Assembly (NCBI GenBank): GCA_017577365.1
Contig: PKRJ01000016.1
Coordinates: 5,016-69,015 of the forward strand
Length of the DNA: 64,000 nucleotides
Origin: Gammaproteobacteria bacterium
Lineage (GTDB): Bacteria > Pseudomonadota > Gammaproteobacteria > Steroidobacterales > Rariloculaceae
Direction: 5' to 3'
Shown: in pieces, positions 43,128-52,736 of the stretch
Position numbering within the stretch: the first letter of the stretch is position 1
Layout of the letters: each line of letters begins with the position of its first letter
Notes under the pieces: generated by a model
Databases searched by the model: none
Told to the model about the DNA's origin: nothing
The model's input: only the letters and a program-made list of their open reading frames with translations
Program-made: the position numbers and the translations under genes

Positions 43128-43418
43128 ATGAAGATTCGTCCCTTGCACGATCGCGTGATCGTCAAGCGCGTTGAGGAAACCAGGACCTCTCCCGGCGGCA
43201 TCGTGATCCCCGACACCGCCGCGGAGAAGCCGAGCCGGGGCGAGGTCATCGCTGTCGGCAAGGGCAAGATCCTCGAGACCGGTGAGGTTCGTCCGCTCGA
43301 CGTGAAGGTCGGCGACGAGGTGCTGTTCGGCAAGTACTCGGGGAACGAAGTCAAGGTCGACGGGGAGGAGATCGTCGTTCTCCGCGAGGACGACATTCTC
43401 GCCGTCTTCGAGAAGTAA
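43128..43418 (+). CDS. groES: Co-chaperonin GroES
   Basis: Heptameric lid of the GroEL folding chamber. The 96-residue protein starts MKIRPLHDRVIVKRVEETRT, has the mobile loop TSPGGIVIPDTAAEKPSRGE and ends GEEIVVLREDDILAVFEK. AGGAGG lies upstream of the ATG. It is controlled by the CIRCE-bearing promoter and lies 30 bases before groEL. Confidence 0.98.
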   Translation: MKIRPLHDRVIVKRVEETRTSPGGIVIPDTAAEKPSRGEVIAVGKGKILETGEVRPLDVKVGDEVLFGKYSGNEVKVDGEEIVVLREDDILAVFEK

Positions 43419-43448
43419 TTTTCACTCGCCAACTCAGAGGAAAGTGCA

Positions 43449-45083
<1,635 letters not shown>

Positions 45084-45095
45084 TCGCGCCTCGAT

Positions 45096-45192
45096 GCCGC
45101 GCGGCTACGGCCGCGCGGCGATACCGCCGAAGGCGCCGCCGTCGTCTCTTGGTCGGCGGCGGCGCCGCACCGGCCGCGCTACGAGCGGCCGG
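45096..45192 (+). terminator. Three tandem hairpins after groEL
   Basis: First stem: GCCGCGCGGC (45096-45105) with GCCGCGCGGC (45110-45119), loop TACG closed by C-G (an extra-stable UNCG-type tetraloop). Second: GGCGCCGCCG (45132-45141) with CGGCGGCGCC (45157-45166). Third: CCGGCCGC (45170-45177) with GCGGCCGG (45185-45192). None has a full U-tract. Likely groESL transcript end or stabiliser. Confidence 0.6.
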
Positions 45193-45306
45193 GCGTTTGC
45201 AATCTCATCGACGGACGAAGGGAGGGCATTCGATACGACCGGCTCCGGATGCAGGAATGACGTAGAGCGCATCCGGAAAACAACGAGCGATCTTCGGAGA
45301 GAAGTC

Positions 45307-45513
45307 ATGCGAGGTCGACAGCGTGATCCGATGAGCGTCATCGACGAGTCATTGCTTTACGACGACTTCGATGTGGAGGGCTTTCTGAAGTCGATCGAGA
45401 AGCTGAAGCTCGATACGACCGGCATGCGCAGGCCGGATCGCTTCGGACTTGGCCTTCGGGCAAGGCCGAATGCCGGATTCGACACGCACCGGCCGGCGGA
45501 TCGCGGCCGGTAA
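45307..45513 (+). CDS. Small hypothetical protein upstream of glycosyltransferase
   Basis: A 68-residue frame starting MRGRQRDPMSVIDESLLYDD. It has an acidic helix-like middle (FDVEGFLKSIEKLKLDTTGM) and a basic C-terminus (RRPDRFGLGLRARPNAGF). A strong ribosome-binding site GGAGAGAAG lies just before the ATG, and the gene is 86 bases before the glycosyltransferase in the same direction. No family is recognised; a second in-frame ATG eight codons in is an alternative start. A 9-bp inverted repeat, TCCGGATGC (45244-45252) with GCATCCGGA (45269-45277), lies upstream. It may belong to the glycan cassette. Confidence 0.55.
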   Translation: MRGRQRDPMSVIDESLLYDDFDVEGFLKSIEKLKLDTTGMRRPDRFGLGLRARPNAGFDTHRPADRGR

Positions 45514-45599
45514 CGCGGGCCCCGCGGCCGGCCCGCGCTCGAGTCTTCCGTGGGCCGCCGCTCCCGCGCGTAGCTCGTTACGAACGGGAGGATGCACCA

Positions 45600-47954
45600 A
45601 TGAGCGTTGCTCAAGCAGGCGCCGCCGCGCGCCCATTGCGCCCCTATCGCAACGAAGGAACGACCCGCGTCGCGCTGCTCGGCAGCTATACGCCGCGCCG
45701 CTGCGGTCTCGCGACGTTCGGCGCGGATCTCGCGCACGCGATCTCGAAGGCCGGTGCGGCCGAGGTCGACGTCGTCGCGATGAACGATCGGGTCGACGAG
45801 TACGCCTACCCCGACGAGGTCAAGTTCGAGATCTCGCAGAACGTTCTCGACGCGTACGGGAAGGCGGCCGACTTCCTGAACATGAACCTCGTCGACGTCG
45901 TCAGCGTCCAGCACGAGTTCGGCATCTACGGCGGCGCGGACGGCACGCACTTGCTGAAGCTGCTCCGTCAGCTTCGCATGCCGATCGTCACGACGCTGCA
46001 TACGGTGCTCGAGAAGCCGTCGGCGCGGCAGCGCGACGTGATCCAGGAGATCGCGGACATCAGTGACCGTCTGGTCGTGATGACCGAGACGGGCCGGCGA
46101 TTTCTCGAGCAGGTGTATGGCGTCGATCCCGCGCGCGTCGCGGTCATCCCGCACGGCATTCCGGATCTGCCTTTCGTCGACCCGAGCTTCTACAAGGACC
46201 AGTTCGGCGTCGAAGGCAAGAAGGTCGTGCTGACGTTCGGCTTGCTCGGCCCGAGCAAGGGCATCGAGACGATGATCCGCGCGCTGCCGGCCGTGACCGC
46301 GGCGCATCCGGACGTCGTCTACGTCGTCGTCGGCGCGACGCATCCGCACGTCCGGCAGCTGCACGGCGAGTCGTATCGGCGGCATCTGCAGAAGCTCGCC
46401 GCCGAGCTCGACGTCGATCGCTATCTGATCTTCCACGAGCGCTACGTCGACCTCACCGAGCTCTGCGAATGGCTCGGCGCGGCGGACGTCTACGTGACTC
46501 CGTATCCGAGCAAGGATCAGATCGTCTCCGGCACGCTCGCGTACGCGATGGGCGCCGGGAAGGCGGTCGTCTCGACGCCGTACTGGCACGCCGCGGAGAT
46601 GCTCGCGGACGGGCGGGGCGTGCTCGTCGGCTTCGGCGACGTCGACGAGACGGCCCGTGCGATCATCCGACTGCTCGACGACGAGCGCGAGCGCGACGCG
46701 ATCCGCAAGCGCGCCTACGCGTACACGCGCTCGCATACGTGGGCGAACGTCGGCGCGCGGTATCTCGAGCTCTTCGCCGAGGTGCGCGCGGAGCGCGCGA
46801 AACGTCCGCGGCCGACCTTCGCCGCGAGGACGGAGCGCGACCGCAACCAACCGCTGCCGAGCGTGTCGCTGACGCACCTCGAGCGGCTGACCGACGACGT
46901 CGGCATCCTGCAGCACGCGAAGAGCTTCGTGCCGCTGCGCGATCACGGCTACTGCACGGACGACAACGCGAGGGCGCTGATCGTCGCGCTGAGGCTGCGC
47001 CGTCACGTCGAGGCGACCGCGCTGCTCGACGAGCTCGCGGTCCGGTATCTCGCGTTTCTCGAGCACGCGTTCAACGCCGAGCGCGGCGCGTTCCGCAACT
47101 TCCTGGGCTACGACCGGCGCTGGCTCGAGGACGTCGGCTCGCCGGACAGCCACGGCCGCGGGATCTGGGCGCTCGGCGTCGCGGCCGCCGAGTGGAATGA
47201 CCCGAGCATCAAGGCCGGATGCTTGACGCTCTTGCACGACGCGCTGCCGCGGCTCGACGGCGTGCCGTATCTCCGCTCGCTCGCGATGGCGCTGCTCGGT
47301 ATCGCCGCCGCGTATCGAGAGTTCGACGGCGACGTCACGCTGAAGGGCGCGCTCCGGCGCATCGCGACGCGCCTTTACAAAGCGTTCGCCGCGACGCGGT
47401 CGAACGACGAATGGCCTTGGCCCGAAGAGGTGCTCACGTACGCGAATGCCGTGCTGCCGCACGGCTTGATCGCCGCCGGCGATGCGCTCGGCCGAAATGA
47501 CATGATCGAGACCGGCGTCCGTGCGTTGCAGTGGCTGATGCGCGTGCAGACGATCGACGGCCGCTTCGTCCCGATCGGCAACGAAGGTTGGTATGCGCGC
47601 GGTGGGCGGCGCGCACGTTTCTCGCAACAGCCTATCGAGGCCGACACTTCCGTTGCGGCGTGCGCCGCCGCCTATCGCGCGACCCACGATCCCGCCTGGA
47701 TCGCCGAAGCGACTCGCGCCTTTCGCTGGTTCGTCGGCTACAACGATCTCGGTGTGCCGGTGTGGGACGAGAGCACCGGCGGTTGCAGGGACGGGCTCGG
47801 GCACTCGGGCGTGAGCGACAACCAAGGCGCGGAATCCACGCTCGCGTGGCTCAATGCGCTCGCCGAGATGCACGAGCTGTCGGAAGCCCGCGAGCTCGAG
47901 CGGCAGCAGGGCGCGGCGGAGCTTTATTCGGCGCGTGTTCGGTCGGCATGGTGA
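45600..47954 (+). CDS. Two-domain glycosyltransferase (GT4 plus helical C-terminal domain)
   Basis: A 784-residue protein. The N-terminal half (about residues 20-400) is a GT-B, GT4-type glycosyltransferase: TRVALLGSYTPRRCGLATFG, VVSVQHEFGIYGGADGTHLL, KKVVLTFGLLGPSKGIETMI and a nucleotide-sugar region with DVYVTPYPSKDQIVSGTLAY. The C-terminal half (about 420-784) is rich in helix pairs, with RDHGYCTDDNARALIVALRL, DVGSPDSHGRGIWALGVAAA and GESTLAWL-like (seen as NQGAESTLAWLNALAEMHEL), suggesting an alpha/alpha-barrel as in several glycoside hydrolases and phosphorylases. Followed 16 bases later by a GH130 gene; they probably act on the same glycan. Acceptor unknown. Confidence 0.85.
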   Translation: MSVAQAGAAARPLRPYRNEGTTRVALLGSYTPRRCGLATFGADLAHAISKAGAAEVDVVAMNDRVDEYAYPDEVKFEISQNVLDAYGKAADFLNMNLVDVVSVQHEFGIYGGADGTHLLKLLRQLRMPIVTTLHTVLEKPSARQRDVIQEIADISDRLVVMTETGRRFLEQVYGVDPARVAVIPHGIPDLPFVDPSFYKDQFGVEGKKVVLTFGLLGPSKGIETMIRALPAVTAAHPDVVYVVVGATHPHVRQLHGESYRRHLQKLAAELDVDRYLIFHERYVDLTELCEWLGAADVYVTPYPSKDQIVSGTLAYAMGAGKAVVSTPYWHAAEMLADGRGVLVGFGDVDETARAIIRLLDDERERDAIRKRAYAYTRSHTWANVGARYLELFAEVRAERAKRPRPTFAARTERDRNQPLPSVSLTHLERLTDDVGILQHAKSFVPLRDHGYCTDDNARALIVALRLRRHVEATALLDELAVRYLAFLEHAFNAERGAFRNFLGYDRRWLEDVGSPDSHGRGIWALGVAAAEWNDPSIKAGCLTLLHDALPRLDGVPYLRSLAMALLGIAAAYREFDGDVTLKGALRRIATRLYKAFAATRSNDEWPWPEEVLTYANAVLPHGLIAAGDALGRNDMIETGVRALQWLMRVQTIDGRFVPIGNEGWYARGGRRARFSQQPIEADTSVAACAAAYRATHDPAWIAEATRAFRWFVGYNDLGVPVWDESTGGCRDGLGHSGVSDNQGAESTLAWLNALAEMHELSEARELERQQGAAELYSARVRSAW

Positions 47955-47970
47955 TCAACGGAAGGGAATC

Positions 47971-48978
47971 ATGAATCGAAGCGATACGGTGCAAGAGGCG
48001 GCGGCGCCGCGAGGCCTGGTCTCGAGCCGTACGGCGGAGGTATTCCGGCGTCACCCGAGTAATCCGATCCTGACCGTCGACGACCTCGAGTATCGGGCGA
48101 ACAGCGTCTTCAATCCCGCGGCTGCGATCGTCGGAGGCGAGACGATCTTGCTGCTACGCGTCGAGGATCGGCGCGGGTTCTCGCATTTCACGGCGGCGCG
48201 CAGCGCCGACGGGTTGAGCGGGTGGCGGATCGATCCCGAGCCGACGTTGATGCCGTCGCCCGAGACGCATCCGGAGGAGATCTGGGGCATCGAGGATCCG
48301 CGCATCACGTATCTCGAAGAGCAGAAGCGCTGGGTCATCGCGTACACCGCGTTCTCGCGCGGCGGCCCGCTCGTGTCGCTCGCGGCGACCGAGGACTTCA
48401 AGAGCTTCGAGCGGCTCGGTGCGGTCATGACGCCCGAGGACAAGGACGCAGCCCTATTCCCCGAGCGAATCGGCGGACGCTGGGCGTTGATCCACCGTCC
48501 GGTGCCGGCCGGCGCGCTATCGCTCGGCGCGCATATCTGGATCTCGTTCTCGCCGGATCTGAAGCACTGGGGCGATCACGAGATCCTGCTTCGTGCGCGT
48601 CAAGGCGGCTGGTGGGACGCGAACAAGATCGGCCTCTCGCCGCCGCCGCTCAAGACGGACGAAGGCTGGCTGATCTGCTATCACGGCGTGCGCACGACCG
48701 CGGCCGGATGCCTGTATCGGCTGGGCCTCGCGTTGCTCGATCTCGAGGACCCGCGCAAGGTGATCCGCCGCTCGAGCGAGTGGGTCTTCGCGCCGCGCGA
48801 GAGCTACGAGCGCGCGGGAGACGTTTCGGACGTCGTTTTCCCGTGCGGCTGGACGCTGGTCGACGGCGAGATCCGCATGTACTACGGCTGCGCGGATACG
48901 AGCATCGGGCTCGCGACGGCGAATCTTTCGGATCTGCTCGATTGGCTGCGCGCGCACGACTCGCCGTACCCGGTGTAA
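47971..48978 (+). CDS. GH130-family glycoside phosphorylase/hydrolase
   Basis: Five-bladed beta-propeller enzyme related to beta-mannoside phosphorylases. The 335-residue product has NPILTVDDLEYRANSVFNPA, the family motif EIWGIEDPRITYLEEQKRWV (catalytic aspartate region), LFPERIGGRWALIHRP, and GGWWDANKIGLSPPPLKTDE followed by GWLICYHGV. GH130 enzymes use inorganic phosphate to cleave mannose-containing disaccharides, or hydrolyse them in some subgroups; which applies here is not clear. GGAAGGGA lies before the ATG at 47971. It forms a pair with the upstream glycosyltransferase. Confidence 0.88.
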   Translation: MNRSDTVQEAAAPRGLVSSRTAEVFRRHPSNPILTVDDLEYRANSVFNPAAAIVGGETILLLRVEDRRGFSHFTAARSADGLSGWRIDPEPTLMPSPETHPEEIWGIEDPRITYLEEQKRWVIAYTAFSRGGPLVSLAATEDFKSFERLGAVMTPEDKDAALFPERIGGRWALIHRPVPAGALSLGAHIWISFSPDLKHWGDHEILLRARQGGWWDANKIGLSPPPLKTDEGWLICYHGVRTTAAGCLYRLGLALLDLEDPRKVIRRSSEWVFAPRESYERAGDVSDVVFPCGWTLVDGEIRMYYGCADTSIGLATANLSDLLDWLRAHDSPYPV

Positions 48979-48995
48979 CGGCTACGGCGAGCCGT
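48978..48995. terminator. Short hairpin between convergent genes
   Basis: ACGGCT (48978-48983) pairs with AGCCGT (48990-48995) around a six-base loop, directly after the GH130 stop and 18 bases before the end of the leftward PDZ gene. Short and without U-tract; weak call. Confidence 0.3.
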
Positions 48996-49012
48996 GTGCT
49001 GCAGCGCGGGGG

Positions 49013-50032
49013 TCACAGCGCTTCGTTCTCGTTTCCGTTCCGCGGATCGCGATCGTCGCGGTCGCGATCCCGCTCGGTTCGAGGGACGTCGATCTCGAGC
49101 GTCTGCCGCTGACGGTCGCGCATGATCGTGAGCAGCAGCTTCTCGCCGGGCTCGTAGGTCGAGAGGATGCTCATCGCGTGCTCGGGCGAGCGCGGCACGC
49201 GTCCGCCGATCTCGAGGATCACGTCGCCGTCGCGGAGCACCGCGGGCTGCATATCCGGCGCGCGCACGACGAGCAGGCCCTGATCGGTGCCGAAGTACCT
49301 GCCGAGACTCGGCGTGAGCGGGACGAGCTCCATCGATGCCCAAGGATCCGGCGAGCGAAGCAGCCCGATCCATCGATCGAGCCGGAAGTACGGCCCGTCG
49401 GACGCGATGATCCAATCGCCGCGATCCCGCGTCTCGACGCGCACGACGCGCGTCTCGCCGTTGGAACGCACGCGCAGCTCGACGTCGTCGCCGGGATCGA
49501 TCTCCGAGAGCCGACGAATCACGACGCGCGACGGCGTTTCGCCTTCCACGATCACCGGCGCGCCGTCGATCGCGACGATGACGTCGCCGGATCGGATCCC
49601 CGCCTGATCCGCGGGCCCGCCGGGCGTGACGGCGCTCACGACCGCGCCGTCCTCGGCATCCATGATCACGAGACCGAGCAGCGCGCGCTGACCCGTGCCG
49701 ATCCATTGACGGCGGAACTCGCGCACGGCCGGCCCGAACGACCGCTCGGACAGACGCGCGACCTCGCGCGACCTGCGCGCGACCTCGCGCGCCGCCTCCT
49801 CGAGATGCCGGCGGGCTTCGGCCAGCTCGCGGCGCGCCTGCTCGAGCGCCGAGTCGGCCTCCGCTTCGTCGCGCGGCGGCGGGGCGGGCTCGGCGGGGGG
49901 CGCGGGCGGTGCCGGCGGCTCGGGCTGGGCGGCGACGTCGGCCGCAACGCATAGCGCCGCGAGCGGCGCGAAGAGCAGGGCGGCGGCGCGCAAGCCGGTT
50001 CGCGCGGCGCGAGTATCGTCATCCAGTCTCAT
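49013..50032 (-). CDS. Secreted PDZ-domain protein with coiled coil
   Basis: Periplasmic or envelope protein of 339 residues. A signal peptide (AALLFAPLAALCVAADVAAQ) precedes a Pro/Ala linker, then a charged coiled coil (about residues 60-105, with EQARRELAEARRHLEEAARE). Two PDZ domains follow: about 120-205 (TPGGPADQAGIRSGDVIVAI) and about 235-315 (LLVVRAPDMQPAVLRDGDVI, LEIGGRVPRSPEHAM). No protease domain or catalytic triad is present, unlike DegP/DegS. GGAGGAG precedes the ATG. It is third in an operon after a sigma factor and membrane anti-sigma candidate, suggesting an envelope-sensing role. Confidence 0.85.
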   Translation of the reverse strand: MRLDDDTRAARTGLRAAALLFAPLAALCVAADVAAQPEPPAPPAPPAEPAPPPRDEAEADSALEQARRELAEARRHLEEAAREVARRSREVARLSERSFGPAVREFRRQWIGTGQRALLGLVIMDAEDGAVVSAVTPGGPADQAGIRSGDVIVAIDGAPVIVEGETPSRVVIRRLSEIDPGDDVELRVRSNGETRVVRVETRDRGDWIIASDGPYFRLDRWIGLLRSPDPWASMELVPLTPSLGRYFGTDQGLLVVRAPDMQPAVLRDGDVILEIGGRVPRSPEHAMSILSTYEPGEKLLLTIMRDRQRQTLEIDVPRTERDRDRDDRDPRNGNENEAL

Positions 50033-50052
50033 CGTTCTCCTCCGTGAAGGGC

Positions 50053-50739
50053 TCAAAAAGCCACCTCCTGGTAGTGCGCGTAGCGCACGTGCATGAGCGC
50101 GTTCATCACGTCGACGCGCTCGCGCCACAGCAGGCGACGGTAATCGGGGTCGAGATCGCGCGCTTCCGCGTACGTGAGCGCGTCGTCGAGCAGCACGAGG
50201 TGGTCTTCGAGATTCGCGATCGTGAATGCGGTTCCCGCGTTGATCCTGCGCGGTCGTCCGTCGAGCTCGGCCAGGAGCCGCTCGAGGCGTACGGATTCGG
50301 CGACGAGCGGCGCGTAGTCCGCTCGGGTGACGAGCGTATTGCCGGTGACGCGCGAAGGCGGCTCCGCGTCTCGTGCCGGCGCGGCGGCCACGTCACGCGG
50401 CGCGGTCACGCTCGCCACGGTTGCGTCGTCGGGCGAGCGCTGCCACGGCGCGATCACGGCGGCGGCGACGAGCATCGCCACCGCAACGAGTGCGCCGGCG
50501 AAGCCGGCGGCGCGCAGCTTCCACGGCCTCGCGTTTCGCTCCGCGGCCGCGGCTACGATGCGCGGCCAGACATCCGGAGGCGGCTCGAGCGGCGGCAGCC
50601 GGCGCAACTCCTCCGCGACGCGCGTAAGCCGGTCGATCTCACGGCGATTCTCGGGATCCGCGAGCAAACGTTCCCGGAGCGCCGCGTCGATCGGCTCGCC
50701 GTCGCGCAGCGTCAACAAGTCTTCAGTGCGGGCTCGCAT
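50053..50739 (-). CDS. Putative membrane anti-sigma factor
   Basis: A 228-residue single-pass protein encoded directly after an ECF sigma gene with a 28-base overlap, the usual place for a cognate anti-sigma factor. The N-terminal cytoplasmic part (LLTLRDGEPIDAALRERLLA) is helical but has no zinc-binding HxxxCxxC motif. One transmembrane helix lies near residues 76-97 (AGFAGALVAVAMLVAAAVIA). The periplasmic part ends with RLLWRERVDVMNALMHVRYA. Function is inferred from context and topology; no known anti-sigma family is certain. Confidence 0.78.
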   Translation of the reverse strand: MRARTEDLLTLRDGEPIDAALRERLLADPENRREIDRLTRVAEELRRLPPLEPPPDVWPRIVAAAAERNARPWKLRAAGFAGALVAVAMLVAAAVIAPWQRSPDDATVASVTAPRDVAAAPARDAEPPSRVTGNTLVTRADYAPLVAESVRLERLLAELDGRPRRINAGTAFTIANLEDHLVLLDDALTYAEARDLDPDYRRLLWRERVDVMNALMHVRYAHYQEVAF

Positions 50740-51293
50740 AGCGTCGTTTCCTTGGACTCGTCGGCGAGGAGCGCGCGGAGCCGGTCGTGAGCCCGCGCGA
50801 GCTGCGATTTGGAGAAGCTCGCGGTCCGCCCCATCAGCCTCGCGATCTCCTGGTGCGTATAGCCCTCGACGTCGTGAAGCAGCACGACGACGCGGGCGGT
50901 GTCGGGCAGCGCGGCGAGCGCGCGCTCGAGCAGGAGCTGATCGTCGGTGCTCGCGGGCAGCGCCTCCGGCTCGTCCTCGTACTCGCCGCGGCGCGAGACC
51001 CACGACGAGCGCAGATGCATCAGGCACTTGTTGATCGCGATCCGGCGCAGCCACAGCCCGAACTCGCCGTCGCCGCGCCACGTGCCGATGCTGCGAATCA
51101 CCTCGACGAAAGTCTCCTGCAACGCGTCCTCCGCAAGGGTCGGCGAGACGAGCATGCGTCGCGCGAGCGTGTAGACCATCGGCGCGAAGGTCTCGTAGAG
51201 CCGGGCGTGCGCCCGCATGTCGCCGCGCCGCGCACCGTCGAGCCACTCGGGCTCGGCCTTGGGGTAACCGCTGCCTTGCTTCATCTGCGACAT
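50712..51293 (-). CDS. ECF-family RNA polymerase sigma factor
   Basis: Group 4 sigma factor of 193 residues. Region 2 spans about residues 25-95 (HARLYETFAPMVYTLARRML, SPTLAEDALQETFVEVIRSI, GEFGLWLRRIAINKCLMHLR) and region 4 about 115-175 (LERALAALPDTARVVVLLHD, GYTHQEIARLMGRTASFSKS, LARAHDRLRALL). ATG at 51293 chosen; one three codons later is possible. Its end overlaps the anti-sigma candidate. It is divergent from the DsbA-like gene, and a TATAGT element lies in the shared region. Confidence 0.93.
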   Translation of the reverse strand: MSQMKQGSGYPKAEPEWLDGARRGDMRAHARLYETFAPMVYTLARRMLVSPTLAEDALQETFVEVIRSIGTWRGDGEFGLWLRRIAINKCLMHLRSSWVSRRGEYEDEPEALPASTDDQLLLERALAALPDTARVVVLLHDVEGYTHQEIARLMGRTASFSKSQLARAHDRLRALLADESKETTLCEPALKTC

Positions 51294-51326
51294 TAGATGC
51301 GCGAGCGGGCCGGAGGGTCGCACGAC

Positions 51327-51332
51327 TATAAT
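51327..51332 (+). promoter_or_regulatory. Consensus -10 hexamer upstream of DsbA-like gene
   Basis: A perfect TATAAT, 34 bases before the ATG, in otherwise GC-rich DNA between divergent genes. No convincing -35 at 16-18 bases, so it may need an activator or an alternative holoenzyme. Confidence 0.4.
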
Positions 51333-51365
51333 CCCCCGACCGACCGGCCGTTCGCGGGGGCTTCG

Positions 51366-52019
51366 ATGAGCGCGGTGCTGCATTACATTTACGATCCGCT
51401 TTGCGGCTGGTGCTACGGCGCCGAGCCGCTTGCCGCCGCCGCCCGCGACGTCGAGGGCCTCGAGCTGCGCATGCATGCGGGAGGCCTGTGGCCCGAGCCG
51501 ACGTCGCTCCCGGACGAGACGCGCCGCTATATACGCGACGCGGACGGGCGGGTCGCCGCGCTGTCCGGTCAGCCGTATGGCAAGGCCTATCTCGACGGGC
51601 TGATCCTGGATCCTTCGCTCGTGCTGCATTCGCCGCCGACGATCGCCGCGGTGCTCGCCGCCGAGTCGCTCGAGCCGGGGTGCGGTTTCGATATGCTGCG
51701 CGGGATTCAGCATGCGCATTACGAGGACGGCGGGCACGTCGTGCGCACCGAGACGTTGTTGGATATCGCCGAGCGGCTCGGCTTCGATCGCGAGGCGTTC
51801 GCGGAGGCGCTCGTGTCCGTGCCGGTCGACGAGCATATCCACGAGACGCGCAAGCTGATGGCGCAGGTCGGCGCGAGGGGGTTTCCGACTTTCGTCCTCG
51901 AGATCGACGGCCAGCTTTTCGGCGTGCCGCACCACCGTTTCGCGTCGTCACCCGCGGCATTCGCCGCGTGGCTTCGGGAAGTGATCGACGCGCGCTCGGG
52001 CAAGCCGATGAAGGTCTAG
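51366..52019 (+). CDS. DsbA-family thioredoxin-fold protein (FrnE-like)
   Basis: Cytoplasmic thiol-disulfide oxidoreductase-like protein; no signal peptide. The 217-residue product starts MSAVLHYIYDPLCGWCYGAE with CGWC active site at about residues 13-16. It has a helical insertion and the cis-proline region QVGARGFPTFVLEIDGQLFG, as in FrnE/2-hydroxychromene-isomerase-like DsbA proteins. The stop is directly followed by the alkB ATG with no gap, so they are cotranscribed. Partner unknown. Confidence 0.88.
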   Translation: MSAVLHYIYDPLCGWCYGAEPLAAAARDVEGLELRMHAGGLWPEPTSLPDETRRYIRDADGRVAALSGQPYGKAYLDGLILDPSLVLHSPPTIAAVLAAESLEPGCGFDMLRGIQHAHYEDGGHVVRTETLLDIAERLGFDREAFAEALVSVPVDEHIHETRKLMAQVGARGFPTFVLEIDGQLFGVPHHRFASSPAAFAAWLREVIDARSGKPMKV

Positions 52020-52679
52020 ATGGAGGCGGCCACCGGATCACTCGAGCTCGATCTCGAGCCGCATCATGGCGTCGAGCGGCTCGCTCCCGGAGCCTACGTG
52101 CTGCGCGGGTTCGCGTTGCCTTGCTCGTCCGAGATTCGAATGGCGCTCGACCGCGTGACCGAGGCCGCGCCGTTCCGGCACATGACGACGCCCGGGCGGC
52201 GCCGGATGTCCGTCGCGATGACGAGCTGCGGCGCGTTCGGCTGGGTCTCGGATCAGCGAGGATACCGCTACGAGCCGGTCGACCCCGAGACCGGCAGGCC
52301 GTGGCCGGCGATGCCGGAGACGATCTTGCGGCTCGGGCGCGAGGCGGCGGCATCGGCCGGTTTCCCGGGCTTCGAGCCCGATGCCTGCCTCGTCAATCGT
52401 TATGCGCCCGGCACGAAGCTATCGTTGCACCAGGACAAGGACGAGCTCGATTTCTCGTGGCCGATCGTGTCGGTGTCGCTCGGCGTGTCCGCGATCTTCC
52501 TGTTCGGCGGCGAACGTCGACAGGACCCGGTTGCGCGCGTGCGCCTCGCGCACGGGGACGTCGTCGTCTGGGGCGGACGGTCGAGGCTTCGCTACCACGG
52601 CGTCGCACCGCTCGGGGACGCGTGGCATCCGTTCGCCGGGCCGTGCCGGATCAACCTGACGCTGCGCCGTGCGCGTTGA
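52020..52679 (+). CDS. alkB: DNA oxidative demethylase AlkB
   Basis: Fe(II)/2-oxoglutarate dioxygenase that removes alkyl lesions from DNA bases. The 219-residue protein has MSVAMTSCGAFGWVSDQRGY, VNRYAPGTKLSLHQDKDELD with the HxD metal pair, the distal histidine in LRYHGVAPLGDAWHPF and the 2-oxoglutarate-binding RINLTLRRAR at the C-terminus. All essential residues appear present. It begins right after the DsbA-like stop codon. No ada-like regulator is nearby, so inducibility is unclear. Confidence 0.95.
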   Translation: MEAATGSLELDLEPHHGVERLAPGAYVLRGFALPCSSEIRMALDRVTEAAPFRHMTTPGRRRMSVAMTSCGAFGWVSDQRGYRYEPVDPETGRPWPAMPETILRLGREAAASAGFPGFEPDACLVNRYAPGTKLSLHQDKDELDFSWPIVSVSLGVSAIFLFGGERRQDPVARVRLAHGDVVVWGGRSRLRYHGVAPLGDAWHPFAGPCRINLTLRRAR

Positions 52680-52736
52680 GCGCGATCGGCCGGCGCATCG
52701 TCTACCATGTCGGATGCTGCACGACGTGATGCAAAG

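Noticed and set aside
45094..45306. N-terminal extension of the small ORF upstream of the glycosyltransferase
   Set aside because: It runs through strong hairpins after groEL; the GGAGAGAAG site supports a start at 45307 instead.
45357..47873. 838-codon open frame antisense to the glycosyltransferase gene
   Set aside because: It mirrors the GC-biased third positions of the real gene, is Arg/Asp/His rich and has no recognisable domain.
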